From Cocos nucifera (taxonomy: Eukaryota > Streptophyta > Magnoliopsida > Arecales > Arecaceae), in the NCBI GenBank assembly GCA_006176705.1, contig QRFJ01004877.1, forward strand, positions 62,001 to 126,000: DNA of 64,000 bases. The letters run 5' to 3'. The notes below the pieces were generated by a model, which was given only the letters and a program-made list of their open reading frames with translations, did not search any database and had not been told where the DNA came from. Each line of letters opens with the position of its first letter. Position 1 is the stretch's first letter. Shown here one piece after another: positions 23,913 through 35,261 of this stretch. The position numbers and the translations under genes were made by a program.

Positions 23913-25743
23913 TTCCTATAAATTATTTAGATCTAATTTTATTTTATTTTTAATTTAATAATTAAGTAATTTTAAATATCACATGAGATGTGATTAGATC
24001 TAAAATCAAAAAAATTAAAATTAAATAATTTAGATCTAAGTTTTATAAGATGCATAACAAGTTGTAAAATAGAATTATTCCATACATAGTCCTGCATGAT
24101 CATAATTTAATTTGATTAAATTATAATTTTAGATCAATTTATTTATAATATTTTGATGTTATAAAAATTATAATTAGATCTAAAAAATAATAAATAAAAT
24201 TATTTAATTTTTGGTTCATATGAAATATGATGAATGCATGTTTAGACTAGTTGTAGAATAGTTCTACATAATTATCTAGAATAGAATTTATTTTGATGTA
24301 ATCAATTTAAATTTAATTTTTTATATAATTATGAGATAATTTAGATCTAAAAATATGCATGATATGATACATGAGATGTATGCAAAATATGTTTAAAGTT
24401 AGATCAATTTTTATATATGAGATATATGATATAGATCTAACTAGTTTTGTAGTCTTATATTTCTGATTAAGGTGTTCCCCTTGGCTGTTCAATCATAAGA
24501 ATAAAGTAGGATTTAAATACCCTCTCCCCTCATTTGATGGGGGGTTCTTATGATATGTAGGGGTACTGCATGTTCATCCTTAATTAAAAATCAAGAACTT
24601 ATTTTCTGCAAAATCCTAGATCCTGAAATCCTAAGAGTTTATTTACATATTTTATTTTTGAATCCTATACATAATTAAGAATTAAGATTATGAAATATGT
24701 TAGGACTAAAATTAAGAATTTTAGATCTAAGATATATTCATAAAACTGGGTTCATTGGTTGATTAAACCAAATCAAGAGTTGGTTAGAGGGGATCAATAA
24801 TGGTTAAATTGATCAGCCTAATAGGATTAAGTCTGGATCAAGATCGAGTCACGTGAGTGATCGATCAAGCTAAGACCTAATTAGGCTCAGTGGTTAGAGT
24901 TCGGATTGTAGGCTACTCCGATTGACTTTGGCTCAACAATTTGGTGTCTATGGTAAGTTTGGCAGATATGATCTATTGGTTTTTAATTGGGAGCTACTCG
25001 ACTCGAATGCATTCTTGTCGAGTTAATGGCATATCCCTTCCATCGGTCTCACTTACCTGGCCATATTTGTTGGCTCAGTCCTAATCTGAGGTGGCCAATA
25101 ATCTGAGCTAACCCATGCCACTAGGTTAGTCATAATGGTTATGACTATGTCAAGTCTAGTTTAATGGGATCTAAATCAAATCTTTCTAAGAAAAGATTAA
25201 GTCTAAGATCTTCCACCATTATAGTTTGTGGGCCCTTTCCATGGTTGATTGTTCTCAGCTGGTTACAGTGGTTCAGTTACATCGGAAAGATGCAACCATA
25301 TCTATTAGGCATTGGATGCTATGGGCTGGAGGATGGATTGGACTTAATATTTTGGATACGATGAGAGACTCAATTAGAAATCCAACCTACGCAAATAGTG
25401 GATCTGACTTAACTAAGGAGTGGATCAATATTCTGGGCATGATGAGATTCATGAATTAGAGACCAAGTTTGGGTGCACCATGATTAGAGAATCATAGAAC
25501 AAGAGTTGTTTACTCATTGGCTAACCCATCACCAATAACTGTTATTGAGGTGATGAGTCAGTTGGTGGAACTGCACCACCCACTAAAAATCATTAATCAT
25601 GGAGATTTTTGCATCTCTACAGAGAGAGTATAGGGATCTGAGGAAATAGTGGGAGCTAATTTGTTTAAAAATAAAACCCCTAAATAAATTAGTCAAGTCT
25701 TAATTATAATATCTAACTAGAAACTTTGACTCTCTAAAGAAAG
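23913..25743 (+). other. Leader of element 4, noncoding
   Basis: 1.8 kb, AT-rich for its first 850 bp. It is conserved with the element 8 leader on the other strand (51585-53458), including the block at 24470-24610 with an A/T-flanked 'cctctcccctcatttgatgg'. ORFs at 25164-25364 and 25226-25459 are not preserved in element 8, so I do not call them. Confidence 0.6.
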
Positions 25744-26620
25744 ATGTCTGCATCCAACCTACTAGCACGAATCCTGAAAACACATAGACTGACTAAATCT
25801 AATTACAAGGATTGACTCTGAAACTTCAAAATTATTTTGGGTTCCAAGAAGTTAACTCATGTATTAGATCAGGACCCTCCCACCTTATCAGCTCGTCCAT
25901 CCACTGAATAGAGAGCATCTCTTGATAAGTGGATGGACGAAGATAACAAGACCAGATACTACATGTTGGGCTCGATGTCTGATGAGCTTCAACACCAACA
26001 TGAAGATATCAAGACTGCCCACCAAATATTGGCTCACCTATAAGAGATATTTGGTGAACAGAATCGTGCAGCCAAGTATCAAGTCACAAAATGACTATTC
26101 AAGGCTAAAATGCGTAATGGATAGTCAGTCCAAGATCATTATCTGATGATAATTAAGAATTTGGAAGAGCTTGAGAAGCTTAGAGTAAAGTTGGACTTGG
26201 ATCTATAGAATAATATAATTCTACAATCTTTGACTAATGCATATGGGCAGTTCATCATGAACTACCATATGCATAAACTTTAAAATTTCCTGGCCGAACT
26301 TATGAACATGCTGGTTACTGCTGAGCTTTCTATGAAAGGTTCTAAAGGCTTAGTGCTTGCTATGAAATGTACTTCTTCCAAGAGAAAGTCTTTTGAAAAG
26401 AAGAAGAAGTCTGTGAAAAAGCAGAAGGTGGAAGGAGGAAAGAAGAAAAAGACAAAGCTAAAGAAGAAGGCCGCTAACAAAGGAAAGTCTTTCCATTGCA
26501 ACAATGATGGCCATTGGAAGCAAAATTATCCTACTTACTTGACCACCCTAAAGAATAAGAAGGAGGCAGGTTCTTCTGGAGGTATGCTTGTTATTAAGTC
26601 TAACCTTATGATTTCTTCTG
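25744..26620 (+). pseudogene. gag: gag of element 4
   Basis: Starts at ATG 25744 ('MSASNLLARILKTHRLTKSN'), the usual gag opening. The equivalent ATG in element 8 is at 51584. One frame carries the capsid region ('YYMLGSMSDELQ', 'AYGQFIMNYHMHKL'), then from 26302 a Lys-rich tail and a zinc knuckle near 26490-26540. The knuckle reads FHCNNDGHWKQNYP, with first and last Cys replaced. Several in-frame stops (Trp and Gln codons turned to TGA, TAG or TAA) break the capsid. Plus ORF 25922-26146 is a shadow in another frame. Gag would build the particle shell. Confidence 0.85.
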
Positions 26621-28180
26621 CATCCAGTTGGGTGCTTGACTCTGATCCTAGTGCTCATTTATGCACTTCCATGTAGGATCTTGAGGATAGTAGGAGACTG
26701 AGGGATGGTGACATGATCCTATATATCGAAAATAGAGCAAGAGTTACTGCTATGATCGTAGAAACATATCCTCTTCGACTACCATCTGGTTTAGATTTAG
26801 TATTAAAAGATTATTATTATGTGCCTACAGTAAGCAGGAATTTGATTTCTATTTTATGCCTAGCATTAGAAGGCTATGTAATTAGTTTTCTTAAAGACCA
26901 TTGTAACATTCTTTATGAAGAAAATAAAATTGCAAGTGGTTTTCTTATTAACGGTCTTTACCAGTTACATATTGATGTATCTAATTTTAATATCGAGCAA
27001 AATATGAATGCCATGAAATGACCTAGGGATAGTCCAAACGATAGGTATCTATGGCACCTAAGACTAGGTCATATAGCAGAAGATAGGGTTAACAAATTAA
27101 AAAAAATCAGGCTATTAAGTCCATTGACTTTCGAGTCACATCCAATTTGTGAATCTTGTCTTCATGGCAAAATGACTAAGCTCCCTTTTGTAGGACATGG
27201 GAAAAGGGCCACGGATCTTCTTGCCCTAGTACATACTGATGTGTGCGGCCCATTTGATGTACTGGCTAAAGGCAACTTTGTCTACTTCATAACCTTTATC
27301 GATGATTTATCTAGGTATGGATATGTGTATCTTACGAGACATAAGTCTGAAGCTTTTGAAAAGTTCAAATAATTCAGACATGAAGTAGAAAAGCAAATTG
27401 AAAAATTCATTAAGATTCTTCGATCATATCGAGGAGGTGAATATCTTAGTTGGGAATTTCTGAACTATCCGAAGAAAAATGGCATAGTCTCTTAATGGAC
27501 TCCACCTAAAATACCTCAACTCAATGGAATTTTAGAACAGAGGAACTGGACCCTATGGTCCAATCCATGATGAACTTCATAGACCTCCTTTATTTTCTTT
27601 AGAAATATAGTTTGTTAACTGCAATATACTTACTAAATAGGGATCCTTCTAAAACCGTTCCTATCGCACCGTATGAGATATGGTATGGTAAGAAACCAAG
27701 TCTGAATCATCTCAAAATTTGGGGTTGTCCGGCTCATGTCAAAAGACAATAAGCGGACAAGTTAGACTTTAGGTCCTTTAGAGCTCGATTTATAGGATAT
27801 CCTAAAGAGTCATTAGGATATTATTTCTACATTCTAGAATATCACAATGTGATTGTGAGTCGACATGCCATCTTTCTTGAAAAATAGTTATTCAAGATAG
27901 CGGCATTAGAAAGTAGATCAAGCTCGATGAGAAAGTCTCACAAGAGCAACGAGCTAAGGACCAAATGGAACCAAATTAGGTTGAGCCAATACAATCACTA
28001 CCTCCTCCACCTCATAGATCGAAAAGGGTTTCCCATCCCTCTGAGAGGTACTAAGATACTATTTCAGAGAAAATAGAGAAAATATTCCTCATAGGTAATG
28101 GGGTTCATGGTGATGATCCCAAAATCTATAACGAGGCGATATCAGATATTGACTCTGAGAAATGGTTAGAAGAAATGAAG
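26621..28180 (+). pseudogene. pol: Protease, pre-integrase and integrase of element 4
   Basis: The protease box 'SSWVLDSDPSAHLC' has its catalytic Asp at 26638-26640, but the D-S-G turn is D-S-D. 'LPSGLDLVLKDYYYVPTVSRN' and 'LISILCLA' follow. The pre-integrase box 'YLWHLRLGH' through 'ESCLHGKMTKLPF' lies at 27049-27190. The integrase core starts 'HTDVCGPF' (first catalytic Asp) and continues through 'FIDDLSRYGYVYL'. A TAA at 27370 interrupts it, and a Glu-containing 'YRGGEYLSWEF' follows. Sequence to about 28180 holds the integrase C-terminus and RT linker, with stops and a frame change between 27372 and 28448. Confidence 0.85.
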
Positions 28181-29685
28181 TCAGAAATTGACTCGATGCA
28201 CTCAAACCAAGTTTGGACCTTGCTAGATCTACCAGAAGGTATAGTACCTATTAGGTGTAAATGGATCTACAAGTGAAAGATTGGTGCAGATGGGAATGTG
28301 GAGACATTCAAAGCTAGATTAGTGGCAAAAGGATATAGTCAATGCGAAGACATTGACTATTAGGATACCTTTTTGCTAGTAGCTATGCTAAAATCCATTA
28401 GCACATTGCTTGCTGTTGCAGCCTATTTCAATTATGAAATATAGCAAATGGATGTGAAAATGGCATTCTTAAATGGATATCTTGAGAAAGATATCTATAT
28501 GGAACAGCTGCTAGATTTCACATCCAATAATACTGATCACAAGGTATGCAAGCTGCAAAGGTCCATATGTGGACTTAAGCAAGCATCTCGGAGCTGGAAT
28601 ACTCATTTCAATGATGTGATCAAATTATTTGATTTCATCAAGAATGAGGAGGAACCATGTATTCTCAAAAAGGTCAATGGGAGCACTGTTGTCTTTCTCG
28701 TATTGTACGTGGATGATATCCTCCTTATTGGAAATGATATTCCCATATTGACCATAGTTAAAATGTAGTTATCCAAAGAATTCTCCATGAAAAACCTAGG
28801 AGAAGCATCCTTTATTCTAGAAATTAAGGTCTATAGAGATAGACCGAATAAAATGCTAGGACTTTCATAGAAGATGTACATAGAGGAAGTGCTAAAGAGG
28901 TTCAGCATGAAAAACTCTAAGAGAAATTTGGTACCCTTCAGACATGGCATTCATCTTTCTAAAAAGACGTGCCCTAGCACACCTGAGGAAATAGGATGCA
29001 TGAGCAAGATCCCTTATGCCTCAGCAATAGGGAGCCTCATGTATGCCATGTTATGTACATGACCTGATATAGCCCATGATGTGAGTGTTACGAGCAAATA
29101 TCAGTCGAATGCAGGTGAAGAATACTAGACTTCTATGAAATGTATTTTTAAGTACTTGAGAAGAACTAAGGATATGTTGTTGGTTTTTGGTAATAGAGAA
29201 CTCCAAGTCTAGGGATATATAGACTCGGATTTTATGTCCAATATAGATGATCGAAAGTCGACATCTAGGAGTCTATTTGTGTGTAATGGTGGAGCTGTCA
29301 GTTGGAAGAATTTCAAGTAGATAATGATAGCAGATTCCACCATGGAAGCAGAATACATCACCGCATCAGAAGCTGTGAAGGAGGAATTTTGGTACAAGAC
29401 ATTTGCAGCAAAGATCCAAGTGATGCCATCAGATGCCATTCCTCTATACTGCGACAACAATGGCGCTATAGCTCTTGCTAAGGAGCCGAGGTCTCACCAA
29501 AAATTCAAGCACATCGAGCGGCAATACCACCTCTTCCGTAATTACCTCAAGAAGGGTTACGTTGAGGATATGAGAGTCGACTCCGTAGATAATGCGGCGG
29601 ACCCACTCACAAAATGATTAGGCTAGTAAAAGATCGAAGCCCACCTTGAGAAGATGGGACTTAGATTTGTAGCCAATTGGCTATA
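28181..29685 (+). pseudogene. pol: Reverse transcriptase and RNase H of element 4
   Basis: One frame from 'NQVWTLLDLPEG' to 'EKMGLRFVANWL', interrupted by about ten stops. RT motifs are present: 'KARLVAKGYSQ', 'MDVKMAFLNGYLEKDIYMEQ', 'GLKQASRSWN' and an intact YVDD active site at 28706-28717. The connection ('YASAIGSLMYAM') leads to RNase H: 'YIDSDF', 'DDRKSTS', 'STMEAEYI' and 'YCDNNGAIALAKEP', ending with 'DNAADPLTK'. The stops fit Gln, Trp or Arg codons hit by C-to-T or G-to-A change. The minus ORFs at 28603 and 29209 are shadows. Confidence 0.9.
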
Positions 29686-29700
29686 GGTCAAGTGAAAGTT
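29686..29700 (+). promoter_or_regulatory. Polypurine-tract position of element 4
   Basis: 'tcaagtgaaagtt' directly before the 3' LTR. In element 9 the same site reads acaagtgggagat (minus strand), a better purine tract, so this one looks eroded. Confidence 0.55.
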
Positions 29701-31984
29701 TGTTAGATGTGTATGCCCTAGTAGCCAGAATTGGCTGACATTTGTAATACACTTCTAGGGGCAAAATTATAATTTTGACTATAAATAATAAAAGAAATTA
29801 TTTTCTATCATAAATGTGTATTTAGTGTCTGTAATACATGCCTTGAGTTAATGGTAATGATAATTCATATTTTCAAGAGTTGAAAATTTAAGACATTAAT
29901 TTTCGTTATTAACTCATAAAATGCTTTCGACCGTAGGATCATCATGAGGATGGTGAATGATCCAAAAAATTGGTGTACAATCACTTCTTTATAGTAGATG
30001 AGTGTTGAGTCTACGATTTAGAGACATCAGAGTGAGAGTATAGATACTCGTTAGAGAATGAGGGCACCGAGCGTGACCACCTCGAGCAGTCATAAGGAAG
30101 TCTACTTCTCATCATTGACTGGCTCGAAGCTGCAGTGGTGTGTCTAGTTCATTGATTTGAGGTGCATCGGCAGTTCACCTTAAGAGTGTTATAGTTTGAC
30201 TACACCATGACTCGATCTTCTATCCATTCGAAACCCTGAGGTGTATGTTGGCTATAGCATGTTCATTATAGAAATTAGATTGCACCAAGAGAAAATCTAT
30301 CTACCTCGATAGATGAAGAGTAGCCCTATGATGATCATGAGAATCAAGTCCATAAGCCCATGGCCATGGCAGAGTGAAATGATAGAAAGAGTTTCTATTA
30401 AGGTTTTCACATCAGACTTGAATCAAATGATTAAATCATATGATAGAAATTAGGGTTGGACGAGTTCACCTTAACCCTAATCTGATCGAAGCTCAAGATA
30501 GAAGAACTTAATCACACAGGTAGCTGCACCAAGAGGTTCATTTTTAGTTCTGATGGGTTGCCACCATATACTGCTAGGTATCACTGGTAGATTTTAGGAG
30601 CAATTAGAATGATTTGGATGATCGATCATTCTAGTTGTCTGAATCAAAAAAGTTCTAATCCATCGGAAGGTGTTTCGATGATGATGATGATAGAGATCAT
30701 GACATATCCCATTACCATACAGTATTGAACCTAACTAGATCACACAAACAAGGGTTTGGATTTGGATATCATTAAATGGACTAACCCAGTTCAATTGATT
30801 TGAATTAGATATAATTAGGTTTAAGGAAATCATGCTAGCACACGATTGAGCCTAACGTTCTCCTTCTACAATCATTAAAAGTTATCTCGACTGAGCCAAA
30901 TGAGTTTGTGCTCACTCAGGTACCTTTACTTGGTCTGACTAGAGCTTGTCTAGATCAGAAAAGAGTTGTCTTAATTTATGAGCTAAATTTGAGACAACAT
31001 CTGCCATTTTTCATCACCTACTAAATCTTGTCTTTTGACTTTGGTCAAATGTTGACCTTTGATACTTAGACATCTTCCCATATGTCATGCACCCATAGGA
31101 GATTTATTTTGGACCAGTCAACCTACTAAAAAATAGGTGGACTAGGGGCGCATGCCCAGGGAGGCGTGCGCCCATGGATAGAGGCGCCTGAAGTCCCATA
31201 CAGATGGGACTCCATTTACTTCAGGATTTCTACTTAGGTGGCGCCAAGGAATAGACTTTGACTAATCTTAGGCACCATCTAAAGATGATTAAGAGGGATT
31301 CTCATTTTATTGGATCTGGTGATGTCATCCCACCAATCAGATTTAGATCTGATTGCATGAAGCAATGTGATTGGCTGGGATGATGTGGCACTGCATGGTG
31401 CAGTAGGGTCTATAAAAATCCTATTTATGCCAAGCTTTAGAGAAGATCTCCAATAGCCCATCCCATAAGGCTGCCCCTCTCCCTCTTTCATGCCATCTTC
31501 AGGTCCCCTCTCTCCTCTCCATGCCCAAGGGGATTTGGGCTCCAGTTTGGTGCGATCCAGGCAAGAGAAGGTGACAAGAAAGGAAGAAGGCAGGACTACT
31601 GTAAGAGACAATTCTAGATCTTCAAAAGGAGTTTTGAAGATCCTCCAAATCAAATCCAGATCTGATATTTGGAGTGGTGATAAAGAAGGAGAAGATCTCT
31701 AGATTCAATCTGAGTGGATACCAATAGAGGTCAGGTACTTGCATGGCTAGATCCAGAACATCAGGCAATCAATAGAATCATCATAGGATAATCTGATTAC
31801 CCAATAAAAGATACAAAATTAAATCTGATTTAATTTACTTTTATTTTATTTTATTAGATCTATAAAATGAGATCTGAAATATCTTAGATCTAATTTGAAT
31901 TCAAAAAAAAAAAATTTGAAATATCTCTCTTGATCCAATCAAATCTGATCATACCTGATCCAAAAAATCTAGATTTTCCCTTCA
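29701..31984 (+). repeat. 3' LTR of element 4
   Basis: TGTTAGATGTGTATGCCC to ...TTTTCCCTTCA, 2284 bp, with TATA at 31411-31417, followed by the right copy of the target duplication. The minus ORF 31279-31653 and plus ORF 31490-31702 overlap the promoter region and are discussed as antisense LTR ORFs. Confidence 0.92.
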
Positions 31985-31989
31985 GGCAA
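31985..31989. repeat. Target-site duplication GGCAA, right copy (element 4)
   Basis: Identical to 21603-21607. Confidence 0.9.
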
Positions 31990-33047
31990 CACACATGGGA
32001 AGAGGAGTTTTGTTTTTTCAAAACACTATCTCATAGGATTTGAAACCAAAATAAATTCTCTTCTTTGACTTGGTCCACTACCTAATTTCTATATGAGAAA
32101 GAGAGGAGAGGAGGGTGTACATGAGAAGGCCTGGGAGAGAGGTTTTTGTCACACAAAATAGAGGAGAAATAGGGTGTGGGGCGTGAGGGGCTAAGGTGGT
32201 GCAAGGTGGAATCCTAGTCTTACTAGGATTCCATCTATGACTTGGTTAAAGTGGTTTCTTAAACCAAATTAAATCAAAACTAAGTCAAACAAATTAAATT
32301 AGACCCTAATCTAATTAAAAATTTAATTAACTTAGATTAAATTATATTTAATTTTGATTTAGTTTTCTAATTAAATTAGAAAATTAGGTTGACCTAAGTC
32401 CTAGTTGAACTAGGACTAGTTTTTCGTTGCACTTGGCTTATCCAATAAGCCAATTGGACTTCATCCAATCAAGCCTAAACTAAATAAAATTAAATTATAT
32501 TTAATTAGACCTAATCTCAGCCCTATGGCTTAATTAAATTAAGTCAATTAGCAATCTAATTGCTAATCAATCCTCCTGCAATACTTGCACTATGTTAAAC
32601 ATCAATTGTATTAATTGTTTAACCTTAGAATGATTCTTAATTGTTGATCAACCATCCGATTAGATCATAAGCTCTAATGTATGTGACCTCATAGGTTCAA
32701 ATCTAAGCTGGTAACATAGAAACATATTCATATACCAATCGATGTAACCATCTAGCAATGGTATCTGACGATTGGATAGGTCGAATGTGTAGAACAACAT
32801 CCTTAGAACCCATATGGATATAGTTTCCATATAATTCATCCCCTTGATCAAAATGCTCATAGAACACCTTAGGATTCAACTATCAACTCTGATCAGATTG
32901 TCCACATTGTATTTCAAAATATCAAATCCATCTAATGGATTACCCTAGATAAGCTTTTGCTATATTGAAATACAATAATACATTCTTCTCCAACTCTTAG
33001 AGTGGTCAATCCCATCTTGATCACACACCAACTTTGCAAGTACTTGA
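31985..33047 (-). repeat. 5' LTR of element 3, 5' part
   Basis: Continues the minus-strand LTR after element 4. It contains 'ggcttatccaataagccaat' and 'ctagatggttacatcgattg' (minus), both also found in the element 2 LTR family, and aligns with 17207-17540. It stops at 33047, where a plus-strand LTR begins with TGTTGAAAAATAT. The remaining ~500 bp of its start should lie beyond that insertion. Confidence 0.7.
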
Positions 33048-35261
33048 TGTTGAAAAATATATTCTAAAGACAATCATCTATGTGGTAGATGATTAGAATT
33101 AGTATATGAATTATCTACTAATAATAGTTAATAGGTTGTCTCATCATAGAAGTTCTATCCTTCTTAAATAAACTTCTAAATTATGATGAAGTCCTTAGAA
33201 CCATAATTAATCGATAAAGAAGGATTTATTAGATGGTTTTTAAATAGTTCATGATCAAATGATAAGTTATTAATAAGAATGATAACTTATCGAGTGTAGA
33301 TCACTGTATGCCATATGCGTTGGTTGTCCAAGTAACCAAGTGGTGTGGAGATATTGATTTAGCATCTAGATGAGATGTAGGAGTACATTTGCAATGAACA
33401 TGACCAATGTAGCACTCTACTATCAAGAGTAGCTAGCTAAGGCCAATGGGTATAAGTATCCCTTCGACCTGAGATTGTCACGGTGACTTGCAAGCAACTC
33501 ATTATACTTTGGTATCGGACTGCCTATATTTTTAATATAGGTTTGAAAAGTTTCTAGGTACAATCAAGTACTTATGAAGTCAAGATGGGATTGACCACTC
33601 CTGATTAACTTTAGGAAGAGAATAACTCATATTTCAATTTAGCAAAATCTAGGTCTGGGTAATCCTCGTGAGGAGTCACGAGATTTTCAAAATTTTGAGA
33701 CATAATAGAGATGACTTGTATGAGTGATTGACAGCGTGCTCAAAGTCATCTTGAGCATTACTGGTCATAGGGATGAATTATATGATAACCATGGGCCAGG
33801 ATTCTAAGAATATTGCTTTGCATACATTTGACCTATCTGGATGTCAGGAACCATTGCTAGATGGTTACTTCCACTGGTACAAAAATTGATTCCTATGCTA
33901 CCAGCTTAGGTTCGAACCTATAGGATCATACACATAAGAGATTGTAATCCAATCAGATAGTTAATCAATGATTAAGAATCATTCTAAGATCAAACATTCA
34001 ATGCGATTGATGTTTGACCTAATGCAAGTGTTGTAGGAGGATTGATTAGCAATTGAATTTCTAATTGGCTTAATTTGATTGAGTAATTAGGCTGAGCTGA
34101 AGTCTAATTGAATTAGATTCTATTAGAATTGATTTGGACTGAATTAGATTAAGTTTAATTGATTTATTGGATAAGCCAATTGCAAGCAAAAAATAATTCC
34201 TAGTTGGACTAGGATTTGAGTGCACCTAATTTCTAATTGAGTTAGGATTTAAATCAAATTTAGATATAATTTAAACCTAACTTAATTGAGTTTTTAGTTG
34301 GACTAGGATTACCCATAATTAGGCTTTCACTAATCCTATTTTAATTGGGTTTAAAATTAGTTTGATCTAGTCAAAATAGGAGAGTCCTAATAGACTAGGA
34401 CTCTTCCTTCCTTGCACTAATGATCTCCACGCCCACTAATTAATTCTAGAAAAATTATGTGATTTTTCTCATGACTAAGATTGGTTTTCTATGCCTCACA
34501 TTCAGGTAAATTTTGATTTAAATTTGACTTGATCAAAATTGGTAGTTAGTTTGAATGAGTCAAACCTAGGAAGAGTTTTATTTTGTTAAAACTCTCTTCC
34601 TCTCTCTTTGGAAAATAACCCATGCCAACCTAATTTTTTGGAGCCAAATTTTTCTCCTCTTGGATGAAAGTTTTCTACTCTCCATGCACAAGAATTGTGG
34701 GGAGGTATCCAAGAGTTGGATGCCCCCCAAACTCTTCCATTGTTTCCTTATTTGACTAGGGCAATTTGACCTAGTCTTCCTATTTTCTTGGATGCCACAT
34801 TCTAATCTTTGGGAGGCATAAAAAGTTCTGAGATTTCATGTGAAAAAGTAGAAGAAAATAAGGGAGGACATGGAGTTTTTGGGCGACTACATCCATGGAG
34901 GAAAAGTCTTCATTAAGACATGAAAATTTCATGTCTTGATGAAGACAAAGGTAAGAGAAAATGTTCTCTCATTATTTTCTTTCATGGTTTACTTTATTAT
35001 TTTTCTTTATGATTTTTATGTTATAAAAATATGAGAGAGAGAGAGAGAGGGTGTGGGAATGGATGCTCCAAGAAGTTGGGGCATCATGGTCTTTTTTGGT
35101 CATGATTTGATCATGTCATGATGAGAGGAAAGTGAAGAGAAGATAGTCTCCTCTTAGGATTCTTTTGAGAATCCTTTCTTCACAATTTTAATATAATTTT
35201 TCTATGAAAAGAATTAGAGTTGAAGAGATTTAGAAGTGTGAAAATTTTCTAGAGGAGAAGG
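33048..35261 (+). repeat. LTR of a second element 2-family insertion (element 5)
   Basis: TGTTGAAAAATATATTC, collinear with 14287-16471. It ends abruptly inside the LTR ('ctagaggagaagg'), where element 6 begins. Whether it is a solo LTR or a 5' LTR cannot be told here. A (GA)9 microsatellite is at 33-50 bp past 35000 (35033-35050). A target duplication partner for CTTGA (33043-33047) should lie right of the window. Confidence 0.75.
35033..35050 (+). repeat. (GA)n microsatellite
   Basis: Nine GA units inside the LTR. The other two LTR copies have only three or four units or none at this place. Confidence 0.85.

Larger units (their letters stand above)
21608..31984 (+). mobile_element. Complete, defective copia element 4 (family P)
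   Basis: 10,377 bp with two LTRs (2287 and 2284 bp), PBS, leader, gag, protease, integrase, RT, RNase H and a perfect 5-bp target duplication. Inserted in the 5' LTR of element 3. By eye the two LTRs differ at roughly one base in ten over their first 350 bp, so the insertion is not recent. Every domain is recognisable but stops and one or more frameshifts break the polyprotein. Elements 8 and 9 belong to the same family on the other strand. Confidence 0.93.
17110..33047 (-). mobile_element. Minus-strand copia element 3, rearranged and split by element 4
   Basis: In element order, right to left: 5' LTR (33047-31985 then 21607-20697, interrupted by element 4), PBS, leader, partial gag, then an LTR fragment and an RNase H stub. 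The pol gene is absent. The gag is joined directly to an LTR start at 18076. Either a deletion fused gag to the 3' LTR, or a second element of the same family inserted in gag and was later internally deleted down to an RNase H stub. The start of the 5' LTR would lie right of 33047, beyond the element 5 insertion. Confidence 0.6.

Noticed and set aside
25164..25459. Two overlapping plus ORFs in the leader of element 4, one with a hydrophobic, membrane-like stretch
   Set aside because: The homologous leader in element 8 does not keep either frame. Likely chance.
26280..26504. Minus ORF rich in Phe opposite the gag tail of element 4 (and plus 50771-51058 in element 8)
   Set aside because: Shadow of the Lys-rich gag tail; recurs only because the tail recurs.
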